A stretch of DNA of 64,000 nucleotides from Gnetum montanum (taxonomy: Eukaryota; Streptophyta; Gnetopsida; Gnetales; Gnetaceae): assembly GCA_015680685.1 (NCBI GenBank), contig MNCI01034627.1:582257-646256 (forward strand), written 5' to 3'. The notes under the pieces are model-generated. The model was not told the DNA's origin and searched no databases. It saw only the letters and a list, made by a program, of their open reading frames with translations. The stretch's first letter is position 1. Every line of letters starts with the position of its first letter. This document shows positions 47,364-58,726 of the stretch, piece by piece. Both the position numbers and the translations under genes were made by a program.

Positions 47364-47876
47364 ACAAATGAGTAAGGATGACTTCTGCAAAAAGACACAA
47401 ATGAGTAAGGATGACTTCTGCACGCATAAATAGTTAGGCTGTCTCCTGTAGGTGCGTTAGCATGGAGTTATGCTATCATTTTGTAGATGAAGGGGTTGCA
47501 TAGATGAGTTGTGTTGCATCTGCACGGCTTGGGTGGATGTGTTTCACCCATTTTGCCGACCCCCCCTTTTTTTTTGAGCGTCCATTAGGCGAAGTGCGTT
47601 ACGCCAGTTTATGAACTTGATTGTAATGCGAATGCGGAAAACGGGTGCTGCGTGCGTAGATTTTGCAAACGGGAAGCAGATGGTAGAGATGAAGTACAGT
47701 AAGAGCTGAGGGTAGGATTATAAGGGGAACAGGGATACACTTCTAAGTGGACAAGCTAACCTAAGCAGCCATATCAAAATGCTGTTTGTACTTCACCGCT
47801 CAGATGAATGTACCTTTGAACGACATCCTCGAAGCAAGTAACCTACAACCAAAGAAGAAAACAGAGGATACCATTG
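47364..47876. repeat. Segment duplicated from 49,370-49,905, ending at the gap
   Basis: About 480-500 bases are nearly identical to 49,374-49,905 (LTR end, purine tract complement CCCCCCCTTTTTT, 3' interior). A 28-base piece beginning ACACAAATGAGTAAGG is itself doubled at 47,364 and 47,394. The copy stops exactly at the first N, as expected of a contig end. Confidence 0.8.
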
Positions 47877-48056
47877 NNNNNNNNNNNNNNNNNNNNNNNN
47901 NNNNNNNNNNNNNNNNNNNNNNNNNNNNNNNNNNNNNNNNNNNNNNNNNNNNNNNNNNNNNNNNNNNNNNNNNNNNNNNNNNNNNNNNNNNNNNNNNNNN
48001 NNNNNNNNNNNNNNNNNNNNNNNNNNNNNNNNNNNNNNNNNNNNNNNNNNNNNNNN
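47877..48056. other. Assembly gap (180 N)
   Basis: A run of N inside G's 3' LTR. From the 5' LTR at 63,482-63,901, about 420 LTR bases should precede 48,057, so the true content is larger than the gap or differs from the order shown. Confidence 0.95.
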
Positions 48057-49540
48057 AGAATGGAGTCTGATCTACCTCGTAGGCTAGAAATGGGATGCAA
48101 GGAAGGTCAAGTTCTGACGTCTATCGATCAACTGCTTCTGATCAATAGAGCTTGCAAACCGTGTCAGATGATCTCTCGATATCTGATCTGCTCCTTTTGC
48201 CTTGGGTAGTCACTGCTCGAAACTGCCAGCGATCACCAATGGAGAAAGTTGTGTTTTCACCAAAGGGGCTAATCACTCCTGCTGCCAATGCTCAAGCAAA
48301 AATGTCTCCTATCTCTGTTGAAAGATAGTGCTGCCAAAAGATTGCCAGAAATGCTGCTCTCTTTCTTTGTCTTCCTCTGTGCCTCTGTGTTCCCCTATTT
48401 TTTCTTTGCCAACTAGAGTATTTATAGGTTTGACAATATGTGGAGAAAGCATGGCTGTGATGACACGTTTTTCAAACCCTTTAGAAGATTGTTGACTTGA
48501 CCATCCTTCTATTGAAATTCGTGACTACGCACAATACACGCATCTGCGTATTGTGTGTATGAGTAACAAGAGTGGATCGGGCATGTCCCAATTAAATTTT
48601 GGCTATATTACGCTCGTACGCATTGCGTCGTGTGTGAGAGCGTAATAAAGCACAAAAGTAATCAACTCAAGCCGCTTTACGCTGGTTTACGCTACCAAGC
48701 GTAGTGAATCGTAAACAATGATTAACTTGGCGATGGATCACGCTAACGTACGCTGCGTTGCGTAACAAGCGTAACTTGATCTGTTGCACTTCCTTTGGAT
48801 TCTCTTTGATGTTTTTGAAGCTCGTTACGCTGCCTTGCATAATAGAGCATAAATCTGCCCTTTGACAAAAGACTTAGCAGAATACACGAGAGATCGCATA
48901 TTGCGCTGCTTAGGCTTTAGGCTTCGCCAAATCTGCCGAAGCAAACTGCCTTCTAATGTCAGACTATGTTACGCTGAGTGTCATTATGCTACATTGCGTA
49001 CTATAGCGTAAAGACGGAAAAACATAGTAAGATAAGGAATCTGCAAAAGGAAACCAAAGTCTTGATGCCGCGGGCCTCTTTGCCTTGCCCTGCCTTGTTC
49101 TTCTTTCTGGAATTCTGTCATGTACTTTTTTTTGAATCGCGAATTTTCACCTGAGGCTGACTCACAATTTTCACGATGTTTCAATGGCCCCTCTTTGTTG
49201 ACGGTTAGAGGGCTTGCCTGAAAGACGTCAACAAAGAATACGAAACACCGGAGAGGTAAAAGCACTAACAGCGTTCATTAGTGGTTACTCAAGTATCGCT
49301 CTGTCAACATAGAAGAGCAAAGATGGAGGTAATAGGAGATGGGACGATATAGGAGGAAACAGGTTTGGGGAAGACACAAATGAGTAAGGATGACTTCTGC
49401 ACGCATAAATAGTTAGGTTGTCTCCTGTAGGTGCGTTAGCATGGAGTTATGCCGTCATTTTGTAGATGAAGGGGTTGCATAGATGAGTTGTGTTGCGTCT
49501 GCACAGCCTAGGTGGATGTGTTTCACCCATTTTGCCGAAC
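48057..49540 (-). repeat. 3' LTR of element G (left end lost in gap)
   Basis: 48,057-48,155 aligns with 63,902-64,000. The right boundary is near 49,530-49,540, before the purine tract complement. TATA box TATAAATA on the minus strand at about 48,418-48,426. Right of it (upstream on the element strand), 48,520-49,010 has a dense cluster of GCGTA/TACGC. Estimated full length is about 1.9 kb. Confidence 0.7.
48520..49010 (-). promoter_or_regulatory. GCGTA/TACGC motif cluster in U3 of G
   Basis: About 15-18 occurrences of the pentamer in either orientation within 490 bases, several as GTACGC or TTACGCT; chance expectation is about one. It lies immediately upstream of the TATA box, like the palindromes of P. 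Confidence 0.65.
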
Positions 49541-49553
49541 CCCCCCTTTTTTC
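49541..49553 (-). other. Polypurine tract of element G
   Basis: CCCCCCCTTTTTT on the plus strand, that is AAAAAAGGGGGGG on the element strand, next to the 3' LTR. A second copy is in the duplicated segment at about 47,566. Confidence 0.65.
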
Positions 49554-49705
49554 TTGAGCGTCCATTAGGCGAAGTGCGTTACACCAGTTTATGGACTTGA
49601 TTGTAATGCGAATGCAGAAAACGGGTGCTACGTGCGTAGATTTTGCAAACAGGAAGCAGATGATAGAGATGAAGTATAGTAAGAGCTGAGGGTAGGATTA
49701 TAAGG

Positions 49706-49706
49706 N
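49706..49706. other. Single N between duplicated flanks
   Basis: The roughly 40 bases before the N (GATAGAGATGAAGTATAG through GGATTATAAGG) are repeated right after it. This is the signature of two contig ends joined without merging their overlap. Confidence 0.85.
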
Positions 49707-49833
49707 TAGATGATAGAGATGAAGTATAGTAAGAGCTGAGGGTAGGATTATAAGGGGAACAGGGATACACTTCTAAGTGGACAAGCTAACCTAAGCAGCC
49801 ATTTCAAAACACTGTTTGTACTTCACCGCTCAG

Positions 49834-50225
49834 ATGAATGCACCTTTGAACGATATCCTTGAAGCAAGTAACCTGCAACCAAAGAAGAAAACAGAGGATA
49901 CCATTGTCCATGCGAATTGCAGGCGAGGTTGTTGAAACAAGTACTTTAGAGGCGAGATATATGGATCGGGCCATGAAGGAGGAACTGTAGCACGAGGCCC
50001 GATTTTTCACCCTCAGCGCTTAGCCCAGCATATCGCCGCCAAAGAACATCAGACTCAGCGCATCTGACTGGTTATGCAGAGAATCAATTAGATGAATCTG
50101 TGAAGCCAGAGCCTAATAGTGATGATGAGCAGAGATCCCCAAAGCCGCAGTTGATGAGAACGCCTTTGGGGCTCCAGACAGCAAAACGAACCTCTCAGAG
50201 GTACCACCACTGAAATAGGTGCGGT
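49834..50225 (+). pseudogene. Second antisense reading frame near the 3' end of G
   Basis: ATG at 49,834 opens MNAPLNDILEASNLQPKKK and, after one shift near 49,920, GEVVETSTLEARYMDRAMKE. Further in-frame pieces (VKPEPNSDDEQRSPKPQ, about 50,100-50,150) reach 50,210. It is antisense to the element and lies between pol/array and 3' LTR, a position where Tat elements have been described to carry antisense frames. Its first part recurs at 47,807-47,876. No domain recognised. Confidence 0.4.
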
Positions 50226-50373
50226 GATGGTATCTCCAAGGGGTCAGTAGTATGCCCTTCAGCACATCCGAGGAATCAGTAGAATGCCGGTGAGGTAGTG
50301 ACACTGTAATTGTTCCAGCATCCCATCCCATCTGACTTACAGCTACATATAGATAATCAGGCTTGCTTGAATT

Positions 50374-50889
50374 TCATGGGAGCGGCTTGTGACTCCCAGT
50401 TTTAAGTCCTGGTAGACTATTATTGCTGATTTTAAGTCTCAGCACACCATGATCCCAATTTAAAGTCTGGGCGGACCGAGCAATGCTAGTTTTACGTCGT
50501 AGCGGAGGGTGGCAAGGCTGATTTATGGTCTCAGCAGACTGTGCTGTGGATGTCAATTTCATGTCATGACCCAGGGACAAGTCTGTACTAGTTTTACATC
50601 TCAGCAGACGGTTACTTACCTTTGTCAGTTTTATGTCATGACGGACAACCGGTGCCAATTTAGCGTCGTGGCGGACGCGTGCAAAAGACACCATGTTTTC
50701 GTCTTGGCAGACCTGTACAACATAGCCAGTTTTATGTCGTAGCAGATGGTTACAACTTGTGAGTTTTGCGTCGTGGCGGATGGTTAGTGCTAGTTTAGCA
50801 TCGTGGCAGACGCATGAAGGGAGTGCCAGTTTTACGTCGTAGCGGACGGTTGTTGCCAGTTTAGCATCATAGCGGATGATTGTTGCCAT
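50374..50889 (-). repeat. Repeat array of G (GTC-GAC / AAACT units)
   Basis: About 13-15 units of 27-45 bases. On the plus strand each has AGTTTTA or AGTTTAGC, then GTC, six or so bases, then GAC or GAT (GTCTCAGCAGAC, GTCGTAGCGGAC, GTCCTGGTAGAC, GTCTTGGCAGAC). The array begins 28 bases after the pol stop. The minus-strand frame stays open for 171 codons and translates the units as variants of VRHDAKLA. Related arrays are in F (45.8 and 46.9 kb) and single copies at 54,585 and 59,145-59,205. Confidence 0.8.
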
Positions 50890-50916
50890 ACCTGATATTC
50901 ACACTGGAGATGCAGC

Positions 50917-53900
50917 TATATGTAGTACCGCTTCAGATATATATGATTGACAGGGTTTGGTAACTCGTTGCCGTCGACATCTGCTAACTTGAATGCTCCA
51001 TTGCTATACGCATCAATCACCAAGAAAGGGCCCTCCCAATTTGCAGAGAATTTGCCTACTGGTTCGCGAACAGCCTTGAGAACTAAATCTCCTTTCTTGA
51101 TCGAACGCTGCTAAAGATTGTGATGATGCTTTTGCCTCTGCTTGTCTTGATACTTTTCGATTGTATCAAGCATTTGTATTCGCTTCTCTTCTACTGAGTC
51201 CAAATCCATAATCCGGGACTCGGTGTGTTGAGCCTCATTTATAATCGTGGAGAGGACCATTCTTAGAGAAGGAATCTGCAACTCAAGGGGCAGCATTGCT
51301 TCAGATCTGTAGACTAGGCTATAGGGCATACTATCTGTAGCTGTCCTACATGTAGTACGATACGCCCATAGCACATAGAGAATTTTTTCGTGCCACCGTT
51401 TCTTGTTGCTGTCGAGCATTTTCTTGAGCAGATTGATGATGACCTTGTTTGTTGCTTCAGCTTGACCATTCGCTTGAGGGTAGTAGGGCAAGGAAAAAGA
51501 TTGTTTAATGCCAAGGCTATCACAGAAGGATTTGGTTTCCGTGCTACTAAACTGCGGCCCATTGTCAGTCACGATAGTCATCAGGAGACCAAATCTGGTT
51601 ACAATGTTGTCTAAGATGAAATGGCAAATCTATTGAGATGTGATCTTCCTTAAAGGAATAGCGTCTACCCACTTCGTAAAGTATTCAGTTGCGGTAATTA
51701 TGAAGCTATGACCTGCAGAAGATTTCGGCGTAATGGGACCTATAATGTCTAGTCCCCATCGTTGAAAGGGCCATGTTATCTGAGTTGTATGTAACTTTGT
51801 AGGTGACACGTGTATAAGATTTGCATGACGCTGACACGTGTCACAATTTTTAACCTTTGTCAGGTAATCTTTCTCCATGTGTGGCCAGTAGTACCCTAAG
51901 CAGCAAATTTTTGAAGCCATAGCCCGTGGTGCTACGTGTCCTCCGCATAATCCCTTATGAACATCACCAACGATACGTTGTGCTTGGTCTTTGTTGATGC
52001 AAGTTAGCAGCACTCCATCAAAAGAACGTCTACAGAGAGTATTGTCTCCTATGATTACGTACTGCCTAGCTTGCTTGTGGATTGCATCTTTCTGCACGCG
52101 TGTCAATTCATGCGGTAGCTCACCTTGTAAGAGGTAAGTCTTAATTTTGTCATACCATTCTGGCGTGTTTTCTTTGAGAAGAGAAGATATTTGCACCGCT
52201 TGAATGATAGGACCTGTATAATCGATTGTTAAAGCAGGACAAGTGTCGTGTAGATGTGAGGGCACGTTTAAGGCCAAAGTAGCCAGTGCATCGGCCAGTG
52301 TGTTATCATTCCGTGGCACGTGTTGGGCATCGATGGTCACGAACTGCTTCAGAAGATCTTTAGCCATATCGCAGTAGGGCTGCAAATGTGCAGCTTTGCA
52401 GGCGTAGACTCCTGTGATCTGATTGATGACAAGCATCGAATCACCCCTAACTGCCAAGTGTCGAACATCGAGTTCGCTTGCAGCTAGTAATCCTCTGAGG
52501 AGCCCCTCGTACTCTGCCATATTGTTCGTACAGGGGAAGGTCAATCAATAAGCGTGAAGACGCACATCCTCATGTGATAGCGTAAGAACAATGGCAGCAC
52601 TGCCACCTTTAGCGGTTGAAGCTCCGTCGAAATACAACGTCACTTCGGGGCCTGTTAAGATAGGGCTTACACTATGTACATATTCGTCTGGAAATTCAGG
52701 CTCTATGGTTGCCTGATTGTCAATAGGAGATGTTACTAATTGGTCGGCTATTGCTTGGCCCTTCGTAGAAGATTGACCAACGTAATGCAGATCGAACTCT
52801 GCCGTGATAGCCTTCCAACGAGATATTTTACAAATTTCTTATAAGTTATGTGTAATGGCCTTAAGGATGTTATTTTTACAGATGATGTTAACTTGGCAAC
52901 GAAAAAGATAATGTCTGCACTTTTTGAGCATAAATACTAATGCTAAGCAGTTACACTCTACTTTGTTGTACCTCGTTTCATACGCACATAGAGCATGACT
53001 CAAGTAGTAGATGGGTACTTCCAACCCATCATCCCTCCTTTGACAGAGTAACGCTGCTAAGGCTACGTCTGAAGTTGCGAGATAGATATAGAATGGTTGA
53101 TCCCTTTGCGGCGGGAAAACTGTTGGCAAGCGTTGAAGCTCCTGCTTCAAGCTGTCAAACGCACGTTGACAATCGTCCGTCCATTCGAAATTAACCCCCT
53201 TTTTAAGCAAATGTTGCATAGGGTGTAACTTGTCGGTTAACCTCGAGATGAACCGCCTGATAAATTGTAACCTCCCCTGTAATCCGCGTAATTTCTTAAG
53301 ACTTGTAGGAGGTGCCAATTCAATAATGGCTTTGACTTTGTCAAGGTCTACGCGTATGCCAGCTTTCGATACCACAAAACCCAGCATGTGTCCGGTTTTG
53401 ACTCCGAACACACACTTTTTTTGGTTAAGTCGGAGGTCATATTTAGAGCATCTTTTGAGGACTAACTCCAGATCCTCTGAATGATCTTCAGACTTTAAGG
53501 ACTTAACGGCTATATCATTGACATAATCATTCAGCCTTCCTAAGAGGTAATCGCTAAAGATGTACGTCATAGCTCGTTGATATGTTGCTCCGGCGTTTTT
53601 TAAACTGAAAGGCATCATGGTGTAGCAAAAGGTCCCCCAAGGTGTCATAAACGTTGTTGTTAGCTGGTGTTCTAGGTTGATGCGTATTTGATTGTAGCCT
53701 GAGAAGCCGTCCATGAAGGACAAAAGCGCATGTCCAGCGGTTGTATCCACCAATTAGTCGATACTTGGCAATGAAAAGTTATCCTTGATTGTAGCTTTGT
53801 TCAAGTCCCGGAAGTCTATACAAATGCGTATTCCTCCAGTCTTTTTGGGAACTACTAAAATATTAGATACCCAGTCTGAGTAATCAACTGCGCGAATAAA

Positions 53901-54395
53901 ACTTACCTGGTACAGCTTAGTGATTTCATCACGTACTGCTAGCGCGACTTCTAGCTTGATCTTTCATGCTTTTTGTCTAACGGCTTTGATATGAGAATCT
54001 AGAATTATGTTGTGTTGAATTAATCTTGGGTCTAGTCCTGGCATATCCTCGTATGACCATGCAAACACTGTGATGTTACTCTAGAGGACCTGTTTTATGT
54101 CATCATGTGTCTTTTGGTCTAATAGAGAACTAACCTTGAGAGTTTTAGTCTCGCCCCTATGCATAACCATAGAAATCTCATTGAGTGGATCTTCGGTTAC
54201 ATCTCCGGCTTCCAGATCTAGCGTGCGCATCGATTGGTCTGGCCAGTCTAGAGATGTTTCCGACGTGGCTATAATTACATCATCAAGGACTAGATTAGTT
54301 CCTATTAATGTGGGATCAAGTTGTCTAATGACTTCACCGTGTGGGCTTGCTAAAACTAGCGGTGCAGACAAAATTTTGTCCATCTGTGAATTATC
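50917..54395 (-). pseudogene. pol: Pol of G: RT, RNase H, extra RNase H, integrase
   Basis: One minus-strand frame covers about 1,160 codons from a likely splice acceptor (54,396) to the stop at 50,917, interrupted by roughly seven TAG/TAA/TGA codons and no frameshift that I can see. RT: SFMDGFSGYNQI (about 53,720) and the catalytic box as YVNDIAVKS (about 53,520), with Asn for the first catalytic Asp. RNase H: 53,060-52,850. Archaeal-type RNase H: FDGAST (about 52,635), NNMAEYEGLLRGL, RGDSMLVINQITG and ADALATLA. Integrase: HHCC zinc region (51,990-51,840), DIIGP, VTDNGPQF and QAEATNK, so the D, D, E residues are present. C-terminus HIYLKRYY. The RT substitution and stops mean this copy is not active as written. 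Confidence 0.88.
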
Positions 54396-54425
54396 CTGCA
54401 AAAGTGTCAAATGCAAGAGTAATTA
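54396..54425 (-). promoter_or_regulatory. Probable 3' splice acceptor before pol
   Basis: On the minus strand ATTTGACACTTTTGCAG is followed at 54,395 by the continuous pol frame. Ogre elements splice an intron between protease and RT, and this is the matching position. No strong GT donor is obvious after the protease; the sense frame runs to about 59,420. Confidence 0.55.
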
Positions 54426-54719
54426 GACAGGTACTAAGTTTGGTGCGATAAGTGTTGAACGAATAACATTTAATTTAGTGTACAAGAAGTGACATGACTT
54501 TGCTGCGTAAAGGTAACTAAATTTTAAAGTATGCGAACAGCCTGTCATTAATGAGACCTAATTACGAGGAGATAAGCTACAGTAGTTTAGGGTCGTTTCG
54601 GACCGTAATGCGTGCGATATCTGGTGCAATTAATGCCTTGATCCTCAGGTTCCAGCTCATACTGACACCAGTATTTGGGTAAGTCTCGCTGAAATCGAGT
54701 ATCAAGTTGGTTAAATCTT

Positions 54720-54732
54720 GCATATAAGTAAG
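54720..54732 (+). promoter_or_regulatory. Possible TATA box of the antisense gene
   Basis: CATATAAGTAAG lies about 150 bases upstream of the ATG at 54,879 on the plus strand. Suggestive only. Confidence 0.4.
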
Positions 54733-55268
54733 CATTTTTCAGTAGGGACGGGCTGTTGGCTATCGCAAATTCGAATTTCTAACTGTTACAAAGCGAGAGG
54801 AAGAGGAGCAGAAGCTTAGAGCGCGTAGTTTGCAAAGACGTGAAACTGTGAAATTGTGTAGGTTTCGGAGCTGCGACAATGGCACCTAAAGTGAAACGAA
54901 AGAATGCGAAATTGACTAAAATCAACGAGGTGCAAGAGAATCTGCAACGTGCTTCGCAGGCTGTGGTTGAAGTGCGGGACCCTACGCCTTTGAACCAGTA
55001 GGCCATTCCTTGCGTACTTGTGTTGTCTTAACAGTGTTTATTTCTATAGCGTTGTTCGCGTAAATGAGGATTTTAGATTATGGACCTCGCGTTAAGACGA
55101 GGGTTCAATGGGATGCGTCTATCTCCGTTGTCAGGGACAAACCTTGCGCTGTTGCAAGGGTTTGGGCGATTTCGACATGAATAGTTAAGCGTAATTTGTA
55201 GGTTTCCTGTATTTAAACATGCAAATGTGAATCTAGACGTTGATTTGTTTATTGCATTTTTTGTACAG

Positions 55269-55718
55269 TGTTATGCTAAGGCCTGTCTTAATCGTCCTAG
55301 ATATCGTTGGGGTTTTATGCTGCATAAACCCAATCGTGCCTAATGTCCCTCCTCCGTAGACTCGGTTGCATGGGAAGGCCATATGGTTTCGAAAGGGCAT
55401 GCTGGAGTTTCTACAATTTTTACTGCGTAACTACAACATTATTATATGGTCTAATTTGTCAGGCGATATTGCTAGTGCCATTTTGGAGCACCTGTTAGTG
55501 GGTTTCGCACAGGGAATTTTGGTGTTCTTGACAGACGGAGCCATTGATACTGGTCGTCCTGAGGACCGACACCTTAGCGCCCGAGGTTTGAGGTGCTTAG
55601 GCTGGATCTGGGAAATGGCCTAGTTTAGTTGCTACCACACATATAACACCTTGTTCATGGCCCGCCATGTCTCAACCTATTTCCAGAACCCACCAGGCAC
55701 AGTGTACTACTCAGGCAG
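55269..55718 (+). pseudogene. FCP1/NIF-like (HAD) domain of the antisense gene, exon 2
   Basis: LRPVLIVLDIVGVL has the first HAD motif with the nucleophile Asp kept but the second Asp (DxD) changed to Val. FRKGMLEFLQFLLRNYNIIIW fits the RPG-x-x-EFLxFLxxxYxxxIW part. NTLFMARHVSTYFQNPPGTV fits the NTLLxDDSPxKxxxNPPxTA part, with the DDS replaced by ARH. So the fold is recognisable but the active site is not. TAG stops at 55,357 and 55,621. Confidence 0.62.
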
Positions 55719-58700
55719 GTAAGCGGTTTTGTTGGCTACATTGTCATTATCTGTCTATTTTCTAAGTTTTGTAAAACGTAAGATGAGCCTATGTGGTATG
55801 GTACAGATTTTTTATTCATGAGAACAGATTGGTAGGCGATGGTGATACTTTGTCATGGACCGAAACGACGATAAAGGCGTTTACCTCAACTAGCAACGTA
55901 CGCGCTGGTATGATGGGGCAGATCAGATTCGACATTCGTGAGTACCCCGCCTGTTATGCTGACGCTTTCGAGAATTGCCAGAATCTTGAGTGGCTACATG
56001 ACGATTGGACCTTGGATCCGCCCCTTACCGTTGTGGATGTGCAGAGGAAACTTCCTCCATTTCCTTTGCCATTTGGACCTGGTAAAACTGCTGCGTATTC
56101 TATTATTGCGTGGTGGAATTGTGAATTGTGCATGTAGCGTAATAGTATTTTTCTGTTTGACCTGTGTCTTACATTATTCAGTCAGGGAATCCCAGGAGAT
56201 TACCCTTACAATTTCCGGCCGCGAGGCGAATACCCTCCTCTTCCGCTACGGCGACATCAAGGATGCACAATGCTAGCTTGGCCACGTAATAGCCCCAGTT
56301 GTGGTTGTCTCCAAGATACGAGAAGCGAGGCTAATGCATTTATTTTTAGCCACGACCCCTAATGTCCCCGCTAGTGAAATGTTAATGCTAGTCAACTCCT
56401 TCAGCGAAAGGGACGAGCATTTTTGCACACGCGTGCATCACGTGCGTGTAAGTTTTGACATTGACGCTCAGCTCTTCGAAAACCTTTTCGGCATCCCCTC
56501 TAATGGTCTTCCCATAGAGGAAAAGGCGAAGAGGAGTCTCGACTGCCAAAAGTGGCTGGAGGAGTGGGTAGGGGTCAAGAAGGAGCCTAAAGGGATCCCT
56601 TGTGAAAGAATCAAACTAGAAATCGCCAAGATAGTTTATCCCCTTTTCCGAGCCCGGGCTTTCCCTAAAACACTCTCACAGGGGAGGTTATTTTCCATAG
56701 AGCATACCCGTATCATGCGGGAGGTTAGTGAGGAAGGGACCCAGTTCAACTGGGTAAGCTATTTTGTTAAGGGGTTACGCACTGAGATGATCAGGCTTCA
56801 CAAGAAGCTCGAATCTCGTTTCAACGTGTATTACGCCTTCTTCATAGCCTGCCTTCAGCGTTTTGTTGAGTTCTTGGTTATCCAAAGGAATGGGGTCTGG
56901 GTGCAGCAAGACCGAGACCAGCTATCCAGACCTTGGATTACCCACATTTTTAGCACTACGCGTGGATAGGACCCCTCGGAAGGGATTTGGGAATCTTTGT
57001 CTATAACGACGAGAGATTTGGCGGCGTCTCGAATGCGAGGCCCCAACAGCATAGGCAGGATAATGCCTACTTATACTGGCGATACCTCATGAGGGAAATG
57101 TTTGGTGGCAGAAATTGTAGAACCTGCAGCTCAGCGTAAAAGGCTTCGTATAACCGAGGCCTCTACGGAGCCTAGGAGTGGCACAGGTCAAACGGTGGAA
57201 CTCAGAGTTCAGCGGAGTAAACCTCCGCCTGGTAAGCATGAAAGAAATGTACTGAAAGTGATATTACGCGATGTTTATTTAAGATATTTTGAATCGTATT
57301 AAGCGTACTATGTGATATGACCAGGGAAAGTTACGGAGCAGCTGACCCCTGAAACAGGGGCTATGATATTAAGTCATGGGGAAGGGGCCCCAGTTTTAGA
57401 AAAAGAGGCCCCAACTGTTAGGGTGAGCCATGCATAGATTTTTGTGCATGAGGAGGCCCCAGCTATTGGGACAAGTGACGCACAGACTTTTGTGCATGAA
57501 GAGAGGAAGGAGGCTGAAGATGTTGGCGAGCTTCCCACTGTCACTGGTAGAGGTAATGAGCGCGTTGGAAACTTTGTAGAATTCTGTTAATAATTAGAGT
57601 TTCTAACTTAACTACGCTACAGGAGAAGAGGATACGTCCACGTTCGCCATTGTGAGCAGAGCGTGGAGAGACTTTCCTAACAAGTTCGCCTTCATGGAAG
57701 GTGTTATCAGTGATATGATCGAGCACCTCAAGCACGTCGATCCTGAGGCTGGTACGTTGTAGTTATAAAAGGTTTATTTTATTAAACAGTGGTAATGTGT
57801 CATATACATTGATGATGTTTGCTGTTAGGAGCTCGCCTTCGATGGGATCCAACAGAGCCCATTGATTTGGACACAGTGGAGCCTCCATCTGATGAGGCGG
57901 TCGTGCCACGCCACATTTATGAAGAGATGTGTAAATTTGCGTTACGCTCGACATGCTCCTTATGGGAGAGTAAGGGTGTAAATGAGAACCTCTGGAAAAG
58001 GGTGCAGAGGTTAGAGAAGAAGAATGAATCTCTGACCAAAGAGGTCGGGAACCTAAAATTGCGATGCAAATTCCTACAGGCGCGGGAAACAGGTGACGAG
58101 GACTGGCGCACCGCTGTTATTGACTATTCCCGTTATTGGACCGCCATCAAAAATAGTGTGCAAACCAGTCGAGCATTGGTGGAGTAGCGGATGCAAATAG
58201 AGCTATTAGCTCAGAAAAGCCAAGACTAGAGGGATTACTGCGCAAGTGTGCAAGAATGGGGGTAGAAGGAAAAGGACCACAAGCATTTGTATAAGTGAGA
58301 AAGTATCACTTATCGTCAACATTATCGTGATTCTGTCGTTGAGGCCCAATCCTTGCGAGTCTTCCTGGACGTCATTGGGGCATCAGAAGCTTTCAAAAAG
58401 TTTCAAGAGAAGGTGACTGTAAGTGCATCCCCAGAAAGGGAGGTGACTCTCCCCAGGGGTCAGACTACCATCCCTACTTTCTTCCCTGACCCACCTCACT
58501 AGACTAGCGTGGAGAAATGGAAGGTGAAGGCTGGAGCTGCTCTAGGAGATGAAGTGTGGTCTGACCTAACTGAGAATGAGATCATGGAGCACCTATGGAC
58601 CAGCTTGGAAAAGCTTCCCTTTGCTGCGGAGGCAGGGCCATCGCGAGTAAGTTTAATCATGACTAAGTCTAAATTTTCTATTTCTGTTGTCAAGTTTTGT

Positions 58701-58726
58701 TTTGCTAATATGTTCTCTGTATCTAG

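Noticed and set aside
50374-50889. A CRISPR-like array
   Set aside because: Units vary in length and sequence, there are no identical repeats with unique spacers, and the setting is a plant retrotransposon.
52940-54426. Plus-strand frames opposite G's pol
   Set aside because: They overlap the RT and upstream pol frame in antisense and show no domain.
56182-57231. A frameshift in exon 4 of the antisense gene near 56,970
   Set aside because: A neighbouring frame looked open past the TAG at 56,967, but the original frame continues in phase to the 57,231 donor with only TAG and TGA stops, so no shift is needed.
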